Shown piece by piece: positions 25,257-34,565 of a stretch of 64,000 bases of DNA; positions within the stretch are counted from its first letter, which is position 1; the number at the start of each line of letters is the position of its first letter. Position numbers and translations under genes: made by a program. The stretch is from Chitinophaga varians (GTDB lineage Bacteria; Bacteroidota; Bacteroidia; Chitinophagales; Chitinophagaceae), in the NCBI RefSeq assembly GCF_012641275.1, contig NZ_JABAIA010000004.1, positions 248,001 to 312,000 on the forward strand, written 5' to 3'. The notes beneath the pieces were generated by a model. It saw only the letters and a list, made by a program, of their open reading frames with translations, ran no database searches and was not told where the DNA came from.

Positions 25257-28200
25257 CTAAAACAGGGTGGCCCTTACGCCCAGGCTGTACACGGCCATGC
25301 GGGGATAGTTGCCATTGCCGCCGTCACGCTCCGGTTCCAGTCCTTCCCATCTGGTGAAAGTGATGGCATCCTGTGCGTTCACGTATACACGTACGTTGCG
25401 GATGGTTTTGCCCTGTAACGGGAACGTATATCCCAGTTGGAGTACTTTCACGCGGAAAAATGCTGCGTTGCCCAGCCATATGTCGCTGAGGTAGGCGTTG
25501 GTGCTGGAGCCTGTCCATACCCTGGGGAACCTGCTGTCAGGTGTCTGTGGTGTCCAGCGGTTGTCTGCATAGTACTGTTGCGGTTTGCCCAATGAATTGC
25601 TGCTGCCGTCCACCAGGATGGGATAACCTTCCATACCGTTGAGGCGGCCGGTCCTTTTTCCAACGCCCTGGCCCAACAGGTTAAAGTCCCAGTTTTTGTA
25701 TTGTAAGGCCAGCGTAACGGAATAGTTCAGATGGGGGAAAGGATCGCCGAGGTTGATCCTGTCGGCATCGTTGATGATGCCATCACCATTCTGATCGATG
25801 TATTTGATATCGCCGGGGAGCGTGTTGGGAAGTTTAGCGGGAGTATTGTCCACATCGCGCTGATCACGGAAGAAACCATTGGCTTTATAACCATAATAGT
25901 TATCGATGGCGATGCCCTTGTACCATATTTTGTCGTTGTCATCTTTGAAGATGAGGGTGTCTCCGTCGCGGTAGCCGGCTTTCAGCACTTTGTTCCTGTT
26001 GTCGAACAACATGGCGCCGATGCTGTAGCCGAGGTTGCCGATTTTATCCTGCCACTGTACAGAAAGCTCGTAGCCGTTGTTTTCCACTTCTCCGATATTG
26101 AAAGCGGCTTCGAGGGAGCTGGAGCCGGTGATGGGCGGTACCGGGAACCTGGAATAGATGAGGTCGTAGGAGTTCTTTTTGTATACTTCTGCTGTCAGGC
26201 TTAACCGGTTGTCGAGTACCGTCAGTTCCAGGCCGATGTTTCCCTGTTTTTGTTTTTCCCAGGTAAAGTTCATGTTGGGCACACGCATCAGCCAGCCCCA
26301 CTCGTTGACGTTCTCTTCCCACAGGTATGGGTCTACGTTTTCATTGCCGATGAGGCCATAGGAAGCCCTTAGTTTGATGTTGTTGATGATGCGGTTGTTA
26401 ACCAGCCCCTTCATGAACTTTTCGTTGGTAACGTTCCAGGCGACAGCTCCTGCGGGGAAAAAGCCCCACTGCTTACCGGGTGCAAATTTACTGCTGCCAT
26501 CGCCACGGGCGGTGAACTCGAGGATGTACCGGTTATCGAAGGAGTAGTTCAGTTTGCCGAAAAAGGAGGCTTTGGCTATTTCCTTATAGTCGGTGAAATT
26601 GAAGGTCATCACTTCCGAACCCGCGGTGACATATATCTTGTCGGCCTGATGGCGCAGGCTGCCGGTATAGTTCAGCAGTCCGCGGGCGGTCAGCTGGCTT
26701 TGGCTGACGTCCTGGTCGGCGCCGACTTCATTTTTCCATATTTTTACCGGTTTCCCGTTGCCGTCGTAGAATTTGAATGTCTCGCGCTGACGTTTGTTGG
26801 CCGATTTGCTGATCTGGTAAGACACGTTTCCTTCCAGGCTGAGGTGCTTGCTGATATTGTATCGTGGCCTGAGGTTGACGGAGCTGAAATCGTACAGGTT
26901 GTTGCGTGAGCCTCCCCGGTTAATGGAAGCTATCGGGTTCATATCATTGTACAGGATGTAGTGCTCGGGGATATCACTGGCAGGGTAGTATATCTGCTGC
27001 GCGGGATTCATTTTCCAGAGATTTTCGTACAGGCCTGTTCCATCGTCGTTTTCTTTCAGCCGGTTAATTTGCAGGCGGTGCGCGTAGAAGTCGGCCAGCA
27101 GCACGAATTTGTCAGCGATGTTCACATTGGTGTTAAAGCGGGCGGAGTATTTTCCGGAGCCTTCGTAGGAGTTAAGGCCGTTTTCTTTCAGGTATCCCAT
27201 CATCAGGTTAAAAGAGCCGATACCGCCGCCGCCGGACACGCTCATGGTCACGTTTTGGGAATTGGCTTTACGGGGCATGCCTTCTTTCAGCCAGTCTACG
27301 GAAGGTGTTTCACCGGATTCCATTTTGCTGATGTCCTGATCGGTATAGAGCGGTGTTTGTCCCTGGAAGGTGCGGGCTTCATTGTTAAGCCGCATGTAGT
27401 CCACGCCGTTCACAAATTTGGGCAGGTCGATGGGTTGTTGTAAGGCGGCCCAGGTGTTGACGTCCACTTTGAAGCGTCCCATCTGTCCGCGTTCTGTTTC
27501 TATAATGATTACCCCGTTGGCACCCCGTGAGCCGTACATAGAGGCGGACGCTGCATCTTTCAGCACAGTGATGCTTTTCACCTGGTTGGGGTCTATGTCG
27601 TTGAGGCTTTGTTCCATCCCGTCTACAATGACGAGGGGGCTGGCATTCTGCAAGGTGCTGATACCCCTGATGGTGATGCCGGGCACACTGCCGGGGAGGT
27701 TGGTGGTTTGCTGGACCGTCACGCCCGGAACGGTGCCGGTAAAGGCTTCCTGCAGTTTAGCGATGGGCCGGGTTTTGGTAAGTTTTACATCTACCTGTGC
27801 CACGGAGGAGGCCACGTGCCGGCGCTCTACTTCAGAGAAACCCATTACTACCACTTCAGACAGGTTTTTGGTGCCCGTTTTTAACCGGACCTCCATGTTG
27901 GTGTGTAGTTGGGCGCTTACTTCCGTGGGTTGAAAGCCTACAGCGCTGATGATCAGGGTGACGGCTTCCTTGGGGATTTTGATTTCGAAGCGGCCGTCGT
28001 TGCCGGAGGCCGTGCCGATGTTGGTGCCTTTGATGAGGATACTGGCGCCGGGTATGGGTTCGCCTTTTTCATTGCTGACCCTGCCGGTGGCCACCAGGGA
28101 GGAATCTGCCGCGGCAGTGCTGCGACTGTTGAGCAGGATGCGGCCGTTGTTGATGGTATAACGCACCGGCTGGTCGCGGAGGGCTATTTCCAGCACATGC

Positions 28201-28424
28201 TCCACAGAAGCGTTTTTTACATCGATGGTGACAGGCCTGGTGACGGCCATCAGGCTTTCGCTGTAGGCCACTGACATGCCGGTCTGGCTGGCCATTTCTT
28301 TCAGCACCTTTTTGAGCGGTGCATTTTTTTCCGATAGCGTGATCTGCTGCGATAAGGCTACGGCACTGGTTTGCAGGCCGACCGCCAGCAGGAGAAGGGC
28401 GGTAAATCTCATAACGTAGAACAT
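25257..28424 (-). CDS. SusC/RagA-family TonB-linked outer membrane receptor with STN domain
   Basis: This 1055-residue receptor has a signal peptide (MRFTALLLLAVGLQTSAVALSQ) and an STN domain (about 29-95). A carboxypeptidase-like domain (ATGRVSNEKGEPIPGASILI, about 112-190) and the plug (GTVPGVTVQQTTNLPGSVPG; RGISTLQNASPLVIVDG; DAASASMYGSRGANGVI) come before the barrel, which ends in F. The STN domain fits control by the FecR and sigma factor encoded upstream on the same strand. No degradative enzyme is linked, so the ligand is unknown. Confidence 0.95.
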   Translation of the reverse strand: MFYVMRFTALLLLAVGLQTSAVALSQQITLSEKNAPLKKVLKEMASQTGMSVAYSESLMAVTRPVTIDVKNASVEHVLEIALRDQPVRYTINNGRILLNSRSTAAADSSLVATGRVSNEKGEPIPGASILIKGTNIGTASGNDGRFEIKIPKEAVTLIISAVGFQPTEVSAQLHTNMEVRLKTGTKNLSEVVVMGFSEVERRHVASSVAQVDVKLTKTRPIAKLQEAFTGTVPGVTVQQTTNLPGSVPGITIRGISTLQNASPLVIVDGMEQSLNDIDPNQVKSITVLKDAASASMYGSRGANGVIIIETERGQMGRFKVDVNTWAALQQPIDLPKFVNGVDYMRLNNEARTFQGQTPLYTDQDISKMESGETPSVDWLKEGMPRKANSQNVTMSVSGGGGIGSFNLMMGYLKENGLNSYEGSGKYSARFNTNVNIADKFVLLADFYAHRLQINRLKENDDGTGLYENLWKMNPAQQIYYPASDIPEHYILYNDMNPIASINRGGSRNNLYDFSSVNLRPRYNISKHLSLEGNVSYQISKSANKRQRETFKFYDGNGKPVKIWKNEVGADQDVSQSQLTARGLLNYTGSLRHQADKIYVTAGSEVMTFNFTDYKEIAKASFFGKLNYSFDNRYILEFTARGDGSSKFAPGKQWGFFPAGAVAWNVTNEKFMKGLVNNRIINNIKLRASYGLIGNENVDPYLWEENVNEWGWLMRVPNMNFTWEKQKQGNIGLELTVLDNRLSLTAEVYKKNSYDLIYSRFPVPPITGSSSLEAAFNIGEVENNGYELSVQWQDKIGNLGYSIGAMLFDNRNKVLKAGYRDGDTLIFKDDNDKIWYKGIAIDNYYGYKANGFFRDQRDVDNTPAKLPNTLPGDIKYIDQNGDGIINDADRINLGDPFPHLNYSVTLALQYKNWDFNLLGQGVGKRTGRLNGMEGYPILVDGSSNSLGKPQQYYADNRWTPQTPDSRFPRVWTGSSTNAYLSDIWLGNAAFFRVKVLQLGYTFPLQGKTIRNVRVYVNAQDAITFTRWEGLEPERDGGNGNYPRMAVYSLGVRATLF

Positions 28425-28533
28425 TTTGGTTGAACAGAGCGGTTTTAAACCACAACCCGTTTGGGTGCAGTCGTGTTAGGTTTTTTCATTGTGATTTATT
28501 GATACTTTATATGCTTACATGGGCTGGCACTTT

Positions 28534-29712
28534 TTACCTGGTTGATATTACTTTGATGGTCCTGCCTTCCAGTTTCAGTTTTACGTTGTCTGTTTCCAGC
28601 ATTGGTAATACCTGCTGTAGTGGCAGATTTCGGTTGATATAACCACCGAGGCGGTAGTTTTCCGGTATGGCCTGGTCATCGGCTTCCACATCATACCATC
28701 TCGACAGCTGCCTGAGTATGCTGCCGAGGCTGGCATTTTCAAAGTTGAAGAAGCCTGTTCTCCAGGCGGTCGCTTCCCGGAGGTCTGCTGGCTGCACGGA
28801 GAGTGACCCGGTGGAGTTGTTCACTGCGGCGGCTTGTCCGGCGCGCAGGTAGCTTTCATTGTCGCCGGATTTAACTTTCACTGCTCCTGTTATCAGTGTG
28901 GTGCGGGTCACCGGTTCGTCGGCATAGGCCATGATGTCGAAGCTGGTGCCCAGTACCTGTACTTCAGTATTGTTCACTTTTACGATAAACGGTTGGCCCG
29001 GAACAGGCTTGATTTCAAAATAGGCCTGGCCTTTTATTTCCACGGTGCGGTTGTTGGCAGGGAAGGCCGTAGGGTAACGAAGGCTGGATGCGGCGTTTAA
29101 CCATACCCGGCTTCCGTCGGGCAGTACTACGTTGAATTGTCCGCCACGCGGCACGGCCAGCAGGTTGTAACTTACAATGGAGGAAGGGCCGGCAGTAACA
29201 GGGTATAGCAGCTGTCCGTTATGTTGCTGCACCGTAACGTCTCCTTGTTGGAACACCTGGTTGCCGGTGCTGTCCAACGTCACCACGGAGCCGTCTGACA
29301 GGGTGAGCTGCGCTTTGTTGCTGCCAGGGGTGCCTGCCCGCGGGGCATGCTGTTGCGCTAGTGCAGGAGCGGCGGGTGGGCGGGTAGTATAAAAGATAGT
29401 GGCCGTTGATAACAGTATCATAACGGCTGCGGCTGCACTCCATTTCAGATACCGGAAGGAGCGCACGGGCACCACCTTGTTCCGGCTGATTTCCTGCAGC
29501 AGCCTTGTCTCAATACGGTTCCCTATGGCTTCGGGCACGGTATGCTCTTCGCTCATGACACGTTCAAATTCCTGTTGCATGGCCGTCAGCAGGGGCCGCT
29601 TCGATCCGGACGTGTTCAGGTACCCGAACAGCTCATCCAGCTCTTCCCGGCTGCATTGGCCATCCAGGTAGCGCTGTAACAGTTGCTGGTGATAATTTTC
29701 TGGTTGCGGCAT
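28534..29712 (-). CDS. FecR-family anti-sigma factor
   Basis: This 392-residue protein has an N-terminal region with a Cys-Ser-Arg-Glu-Glu segment (QCSREELDELFGYLN), one membrane helix (about 90-108) and the periplasmic FecR domain (VPRGGQFNVVLPDGSRVWLNAA; FIVKVNNTEVQVLGTSFDI). The DUF4974 tail (SLGSILRQLSRWYDVE) follows. It stands between the sigma factor and SusC genes and should pass the SusC signal to the sigma factor. Confidence 0.93.
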   Translation of the reverse strand: MPQPENYHQQLLQRYLDGQCSREELDELFGYLNTSGSKRPLLTAMQQEFERVMSEEHTVPEAIGNRIETRLLQEISRNKVVPVRSFRYLKWSAAAAVMILLSTATIFYTTRPPAAPALAQQHAPRAGTPGSNKAQLTLSDGSVVTLDSTGNQVFQQGDVTVQQHNGQLLYPVTAGPSSIVSYNLLAVPRGGQFNVVLPDGSRVWLNAASSLRYPTAFPANNRTVEIKGQAYFEIKPVPGQPFIVKVNNTEVQVLGTSFDIMAYADEPVTRTTLITGAVKVKSGDNESYLRAGQAAAVNNSTGSLSVQPADLREATAWRTGFFNFENASLGSILRQLSRWYDVEADDQAIPENYRLGGYINRNLPLQQVLPMLETDNVKLKLEGRTIKVISTR

Positions 29713-29796
29713 ATTCGTTTCCCCCCATTGAAAACAAACGGGTACTATATACTATCCGAAAATGAAAGTGGAGGGTACCCCTGTGAAGAAATTTTT

Positions 29797-30387
29797 TTAA
29801 TAAAAAGCGGAGACCAACCAAATGGCCATAAAAATGTCACCATGACGGTACACATAATCTTCGATGAAACGCATGCCCAGTACCATGTGTTTTTTTACCG
29901 CGCTGCGGGAAATGCCCAGCAGGGCTGCCGCTTCGTCGTAGCTTTTCCCTTCCTGGCGGCAAAGGCGGAATACTTTCAGCCGCTGGGCGGTCAGCTTGGA
30001 CAATGCTTCTTCGAAAAGACGCTCATATTCCTTGGTCCGTACTACTTCATCGGAATTCGCCGGGTCGATGCCCGCCAGTTGCTGGTATAACTGTTCCCGC
30101 ATTTGTCCGTCGGTGGCCAGTTTAGATATGGTTTTAAAGACATGGTTGCGGGCGATACGGTAAAGGTACCCGCTGAAAGACAGCTGGGGGTTAATACGCT
30201 CCCTTATCTCCCAGATTTTGAGAAATACATCGTGCACGAGGTCTTCCGCAAGGGAAGGCACCTTACAGAAGCGCAGCAGATAGATGTATAAAGAGGGATG
30301 GTAATGCCGGTAGATACTCGAAAAAGCCGATTCATCTCCCTGGATCATCCGCAACAGCACTTCTTCCTCCATGGACATACGCTCCAT
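29797..30387 (-). CDS. ECF RNA polymerase sigma-70 factor
   Basis: This 196-residue protein has region 2 (AFSSIYRHYHPSLYIYLLRF; AEDLVHDVFLKIWEIRERI) and region 4 (LTAQRLKVFRLCRQEGKSYDEAAALLGISRSAVKKHMVLGM). It heads the second sigma/FecR/SusC/SusD set on the minus strand. An ATG three codons in (30378) is an alternative start. An 18-base inverted repeat lies about 40 bases upstream of the start. Confidence 0.93.
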   Translation of the reverse strand: MERMSMEEEVLLRMIQGDESAFSSIYRHYHPSLYIYLLRFCKVPSLAEDLVHDVFLKIWEIRERINPQLSFSGYLYRIARNHVFKTISKLATDGQMREQLYQQLAGIDPANSDEVVRTKEYERLFEEALSKLTAQRLKVFRLCRQEGKSYDEAAALLGISRSAVKKHMVLGMRFIEDYVYRHGDIFMAIWLVSAFY

Positions 30388-30424
30388 ACCTTTTGAAAAT
30401 GTTTTTTATATAGCTGGTTTATCA

Positions 30425-30442
30425 ACAAGAAAATTATCTTGT
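30425..30442 (-). promoter_or_regulatory. Inverted repeat upstream of the second ECF sigma factor
   Basis: ACAAGA-N6-TCTTGT lies between 38 and 55 bases before the sigma factor start. It could bind a dimeric regulator or form a small hairpin in the leader. A TATCTTTA sequence (minus strand, 30462-30455), one base off the -7 consensus, lies just upstream, which would put the repeat near the transcription start. Confidence 0.35.
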
Positions 30443-30516
30443 ATAAGCTACCTGTAAAGATAGAAAACAGGAGAAGGAAATAAAAGCCGGCTGGTATTGT
30501 TGTGGGAAAATGAAAA

Positions 30517-30562
30517 GTCCTGCATCAGGGCCCGTAAATTTACCAGGGTTCGGATGCAGGAC
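30517..30562 (-). terminator. Probable terminator of the DUF4199 gene
   Basis: GTCCTGCATC (30517-30526) pairs with GATGCAGGAC (30553-30562). On the minus strand the stem is followed by TTTTCATTTTCC. It lies 30 bases after the DUF4199 stop. Confidence 0.55.
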
Positions 30563-30591
30563 AGTAAGCAGTTATATTAAGGTCATCGGGG

Positions 30592-31074
30592 CTATTTGGC
30601 ATCTTTACGGGCTATAGCAGCGCCTATTACGGAGGCTATTACGCCGCAGATCACACTCAAAAATATTCCCCCTATTACCATAAATATCAGGAAGAACTTC
30701 CTGGCAAAGTTGATGCCCTGTTCAATCTGTTCCTCCGGCATACCTTTCTTTTCCATGTCCAGCCGTGAGGTCTCCATTATTTTTTCTATTATATCAGGGA
30801 ATATCAGAACCATGATCACAGAGAAAATAACAGTAATCACAGCGATGATCAGCGAAGCCTGGAAGCCGTTCATAAAAACATTGCCAAACGTTACATGCCC
30901 GTCATTGATTTTTGAAAAGTTAATGCTGGCGAGGACAATACCTACGCCCATGACCAGCGTGCCCACCCACTGGGCCCATTTTTCCTGGCTAAGATTCAGA
31001 ATGTAAAAGAGGACAGACAGTACCACCATGATTGCGCTGATGATCAGACCATACTGTACGTAGTTTTTGTTCAT
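30592..31074 (-). CDS. DUF4199 family membrane protein
   Basis: This 160-residue protein has four membrane helices and the DUF4199 pattern: an N-terminal YGLIISAIMVVLSVLFYI, a central ISFSK-like INFSKINDGHVTFGNVFMNGF, and a final pair of helices around a charged loop (EEQIEQGINFARK). Function is unknown. It is a single-gene unit with its own terminator. Confidence 0.85.
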   Translation of the reverse strand: MNKNYVQYGLIISAIMVVLSVLFYILNLSQEKWAQWVGTLVMGVGIVLASINFSKINDGHVTFGNVFMNGFQASLIIAVITVIFSVIMVLIFPDIIEKIMETSRLDMEKKGMPEEQIEQGINFARKFFLIFMVIGGIFLSVICGVIASVIGAAIARKDAK

Positions 31075-31412
31075 GAGGTGATTGTTTTATAAGGATGATA
31101 GAATGTGCTTGACAGGGAGATTAAACATGCGCTCTTTAACTGGTATCGAATATACATTGAAAGCAATAATGCTCAAATTATTTTTTATGAAATAAGAAAT
31201 TGGCTGACAGTCAGTTTGTTGGCTATTGGACGTAATTTACTTAAAAAAAATGTAAGTAGCTATACATATGCTGTTGCTGCTGGTAGCTATTCAATGATTT
31301 TCCCACGTAAAAAACTATATTGCGTTAAAGTACTGCAGCGCTGGCAGCCACACTGCTTTTGCTTATTTTGCTTATATGCAACCGATTTTATAAAAAAACA
31401 CAACCATTCCCG
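31075..31412. other. Intergenic region without a supported gene
   Basis: This 338-base AT-rich stretch separates the divergent DUF4199 gene and the zinc-ribbon-like gene. A frame running through it on the plus strand has no family resemblance and begins at a weak start, so I do not call it. I see no convincing -7 element. Confidence 0.5.
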
Positions 31413-32021
31413 ATGAATGCAAAATTTCTCCGTTACCTCGTTTTACCCGAAGAAGAAAAACAACTCAGCACCGCCACGGATGATGAACAACTGCTCGAAT
31501 TCTTGTTGCAACATCAATACCTGACCGTCACCGACTGGAAAGGAGAGGAACAACCCGGGCAGATCGGAAATTTCTTACAGGGAAGGCTACACGCCTTCAA
31601 GCCAGACGCCCATTTGGATACAGACGGCGTGTATGCGTCCATGCAGGCGGAAGCGGCCGGCTTCAAAGCCGGTGACAGTATTCCTTTCCTGTTGACATCG
31701 TTCCAGGCTTTGCTGGAAGAAGAAGACTTCGTCATTGTCCTGCTGGACCGTGGCAATGATAGCTATTATATCGGCCTGATACCAGATAAAAACAAAAAAG
31801 ACCTCAAAAAACAAACTACCCCACTGGGAAAATGGCGGGCTTTTGGGGAGCTTTCCGGTGAAGTGCTGTATACCGTCTATTGCTCCTGCGGCAGCATGAA
31901 CGTATGGCAGGTGAAACGAGGCGAATTAATAGATGAGGGAGGAAACTGCGAGGACTGTGGTAAAGAGATTTTTGATAAAAACGGTCAGACCACTTTTAAG
32001 GTGATCACTGAGTACATCTAG
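31413..32021 (+). CDS. Unknown cytosolic protein with C-terminal zinc-ribbon-like cysteines
   Basis: This 202-residue protein has no signal peptide and begins MNAKFLRYLVLPEEEKQL. An open frame extends upstream, but the ATG at 31413 directly precedes the structured start. Near the end are two cysteine pairs (CSCG, about 22 residues later CEDCG) that could bind one zinc ion. The middle part is acidic. I do not recognise the family. It is not obviously part of the siderophore locus that begins 110 bases downstream. Confidence 0.6.
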   Translation: MNAKFLRYLVLPEEEKQLSTATDDEQLLEFLLQHQYLTVTDWKGEEQPGQIGNFLQGRLHAFKPDAHLDTDGVYASMQAEAAGFKAGDSIPFLLTSFQALLEEEDFVIVLLDRGNDSYYIGLIPDKNKKDLKKQTTPLGKWRAFGELSGEVLYTVYCSCGSMNVWQVKRGELIDEGGNCEDCGKEIFDKNGQTTFKVITEYI

Positions 32022-32103
32022 CACATAGACACTAATAAGCGATTTTTCCTGATTGCGAAAATCAATTTCCCGATGGCGTAACTATACCGGGATTAGCAGC
32101 CCC

Positions 32104-32111
32104 TACTTTTG
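32104..32111 (+). promoter_or_regulatory. -7 promoter element of the siderophore receptor gene
   Basis: TACTTTTG fits TANNTTTG and lies 21 bases before the ATG at 32133. No TTG is seen at the usual -33 distance, so an activator may be needed. An imperfect dyad, GATTTTTC (32041) with GAAAATC (32057-32063), lies upstream. An in-frame TTG at 32109 falls inside the element and therefore cannot be the start codon. Confidence 0.4.
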
Positions 32112-32132
32112 CACGCAAATGTAAAAGATATC

Positions 32133-34541
32133 ATGGAGCCATACTATCTGCGAATCCCGGTGAAACGCCTGACTATACTGTTAGTATTCCTGTTCGCCTT
32201 GTGCGGACAGGCCACGGCAGACGATATATTGTCTGCCATCAAAGGAAAGGTGTTTACCTCAGACGGGTTGCCCGCACCTTACGTTACTGTTAGAATACAA
32301 CATTCCAATCATGGCGCCCTGACAGATGCTAATGGCGAGTTTGTTATCAAAAAGGTAAAACCCGGCAAATATACGCTGGTGGTGTCGCTGGTGGGATATG
32401 AAAATGTAATGCAGGAAGTGGAAGTGGAAACGGACAAGATCACCCGGACCGCTATTACACTGGGCGCTTCCGGTCAACAGATGAAGGAGGTGACCGTAGT
32501 GGGGGAGTATAACAAATATACCGTTCTTACGCCTTCCAATTCTCTCCGTCTCAATGCGCCCCTTGTAGAAATACCACAGAGCATTGCAGAAGTCTCTAAA
32601 GAAGTGCTGGCAGACCAGCAGGTATTTAATATGCACGAAGGCGTTACCCGCAATGTGAGCGGCGCCTCCCGGCTGGGCCACTGGGACATGTATTCCAATA
32701 TCCAGGTCCGCGGTTCCCGCGCCAGTTCCCTCCGTAACGGCATGAACGTATATATCAGCTCCTGGAGCCCGCTCACGGAAGATATGAGCATGGTGGACAG
32801 GATCGAATTCGTGAAAGGCCCTGCCGGCTTTATGATGTCCAACGGAGAGCCCGGCGGCATGTACAACGTAGTAACGAAAAAACCTACCGGCATCAACCAG
32901 GGGGAAATAACACTGTCCCTTGGCAGTTATGACAACTACCGCACCACGCTGGACCTCGACGGCAAGCTGTCTAAAGACGGCAAACTGCTGTACCGCCTCA
33001 ATTTCGCCGGTGAACTGAAAAACGGCTGGCGCGACTTTGATTATACCAACCGCTACAGCATTGCACCGGTAGTAAAATACCTGATAGACGAGAAAAACAG
33101 TATTACGCTGGAATATAACCTCCAGTACATGCAGCTGCCCGTGATCGGCGGCAACTACTCCTTCTCCAAACGTGGCTACGGCGACCTGCCGATGAACTTC
33201 ACAACCATAGAAGGCAATATGGACCCCACCAGGATCAGCGATAACAGCATAATGGCTTTCTATGAGCATAAGTTCAACCCCGACTGGAAACTGACGGCGC
33301 AGTTTGGGTATTTCCACTACAAACAAACCGGTCAGAGCATGTGGCCTTCCGGCTTCTCCACGAAAGGGAACGACAGCCTGCTGCAACGCAGTATGAACAT
33401 CTGGGACGCGCTGGGGCTTAATAAAACCGCGCAGATATTTGTGAACGGCACGCTTCGTACCGGCGCGCTGACGCACAACATCCTCGGCGGCGTGGACATG
33501 AAATACAGCAACTATTACGCCGACTGGGCGCAGGGCGCTGCTTTCGGTGATTCTGCCTTCAATATCTATAAACCCAAACACGGCGGCGTGGCACAGCCCA
33601 AGTGGGACCGCTCTGCGGATATCCGTACCCGTGGGGTACAATATAACTACGGCTACAGCGCCTTTTACCTGCAGGACCAGATCGGCCTCTTTGATGACCG
33701 CCTGCGTGTAACGCTGGCCGGCCGCTACACCACCAACAATGTGGTAAGCCCGTACGACGGCACCAATAAAGACAGCAAATTCACGCCCCGCTTCGGTATC
33801 AGCTACTCCTTAGACAGGAACAGTTCCGTATACGGCGTATATGACATGAGCTTTATCCAGAACCCGGGGCTGGACTGGGAAAGAAAGGCCTTCGACCCCA
33901 TGACCGGCGACAATATTGAGTTTGGTATCAAACGCGACTGGTTCAAAGGCCGCTTTACCTCCACGCTGGCGGTTTATCAAATCACTAAAAACAATGTGCT
34001 GACCACCGATCTGGACCATCCGGACCCCGTCACCAAAAATTTTATCTACAGCCGGCAGAATGGCCAGCAGCGCATCAAAGGACTGGAAGTAGATCTCCAG
34101 GGGGAAGTAGTCAAAGGCCTGAACGTGGTGGTGAACTATGCTTACACGGATGGTATTGTGTCTAAAGACGCCAAACCTGAATTACAAGGCAACTATGTGC
34201 CAGGCATCGCCAAACATATTCAAAACACCTGGCTGACTTACATGATTGGTGGCGGCACGCTGAAAGGGCTCCGCGTCAATGTGGGGTACCAGTACCAGAC
34301 GGGCCGCGTGGCCGGTCAGGTATATGACAAAACGGAAAACTTCCTGCCCGACTATTTCCGCATGGACGCCGGTCTCGGTTATACGGTCAACAAGTTCAGC
34401 GTGAACGTGCTGGTCAATAATGTGCTGAACAAATACCTGTTCACCGGAGCGCCTTCTGCGGACGGGTACGGCAATAAGATCTATTACTGGCAAACAGAAC
34501 CCGGACGTAACGTGCGGATGAGCGTTGGCTATCGTTTTTAA
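32133..34541 (+). CDS. TonB-dependent siderophore receptor
   Basis: This 802-residue outer-membrane receptor has a signal peptide (LTILLVFLFALCGQATA). An N-terminal carboxypeptidase-like domain (IKGKVFTSDGLPAPYVTVRI) replaces an STN domain, so FecR-type signalling is not expected. The plug carries features of siderophore receptors (VEIPQSIAEVSKEVLADQ; IQVRGSRASSLRNGMNVYI; DRIEFVKGPAGFMMSNGEPG). The barrel ends GRNVRMSVGYRF. It is followed by DUF4198 and PepSY genes, a set typical of iron uptake, and lies upstream of a siderophore biosynthesis operon, so it probably imports that siderophore as its iron complex. Confidence 0.93.
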   Translation: MEPYYLRIPVKRLTILLVFLFALCGQATADDILSAIKGKVFTSDGLPAPYVTVRIQHSNHGALTDANGEFVIKKVKPGKYTLVVSLVGYENVMQEVEVETDKITRTAITLGASGQQMKEVTVVGEYNKYTVLTPSNSLRLNAPLVEIPQSIAEVSKEVLADQQVFNMHEGVTRNVSGASRLGHWDMYSNIQVRGSRASSLRNGMNVYISSWSPLTEDMSMVDRIEFVKGPAGFMMSNGEPGGMYNVVTKKPTGINQGEITLSLGSYDNYRTTLDLDGKLSKDGKLLYRLNFAGELKNGWRDFDYTNRYSIAPVVKYLIDEKNSITLEYNLQYMQLPVIGGNYSFSKRGYGDLPMNFTTIEGNMDPTRISDNSIMAFYEHKFNPDWKLTAQFGYFHYKQTGQSMWPSGFSTKGNDSLLQRSMNIWDALGLNKTAQIFVNGTLRTGALTHNILGGVDMKYSNYYADWAQGAAFGDSAFNIYKPKHGGVAQPKWDRSADIRTRGVQYNYGYSAFYLQDQIGLFDDRLRVTLAGRYTTNNVVSPYDGTNKDSKFTPRFGISYSLDRNSSVYGVYDMSFIQNPGLDWERKAFDPMTGDNIEFGIKRDWFKGRFTSTLAVYQITKNNVLTTDLDHPDPVTKNFIYSRQNGQQRIKGLEVDLQGEVVKGLNVVVNYAYTDGIVSKDAKPELQGNYVPGIAKHIQNTWLTYMIGGGTLKGLRVNVGYQYQTGRVAGQVYDKTENFLPDYFRMDAGLGYTVNKFSVNVLVNNVLNKYLFTGAPSADGYGNKIYYWQTEPGRNVRMSVGYRF

Positions 34542-34565
34542 AAAAACTTAAACCTGGATATAAAC

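Noticed and set aside
31105..31416. Plus-strand frame of 103 codons in the gap before the zinc-ribbon-like gene
   Set aside because: It has no family resemblance, AT-rich random composition, and overlaps the start of the better supported gene.
32259..33641. Long minus-strand frame (460 codons) opposite the siderophore receptor
   Set aside because: It is a shadow of the receptor gene; the receptor frame has full plug and barrel motifs, the opposite frame has none.
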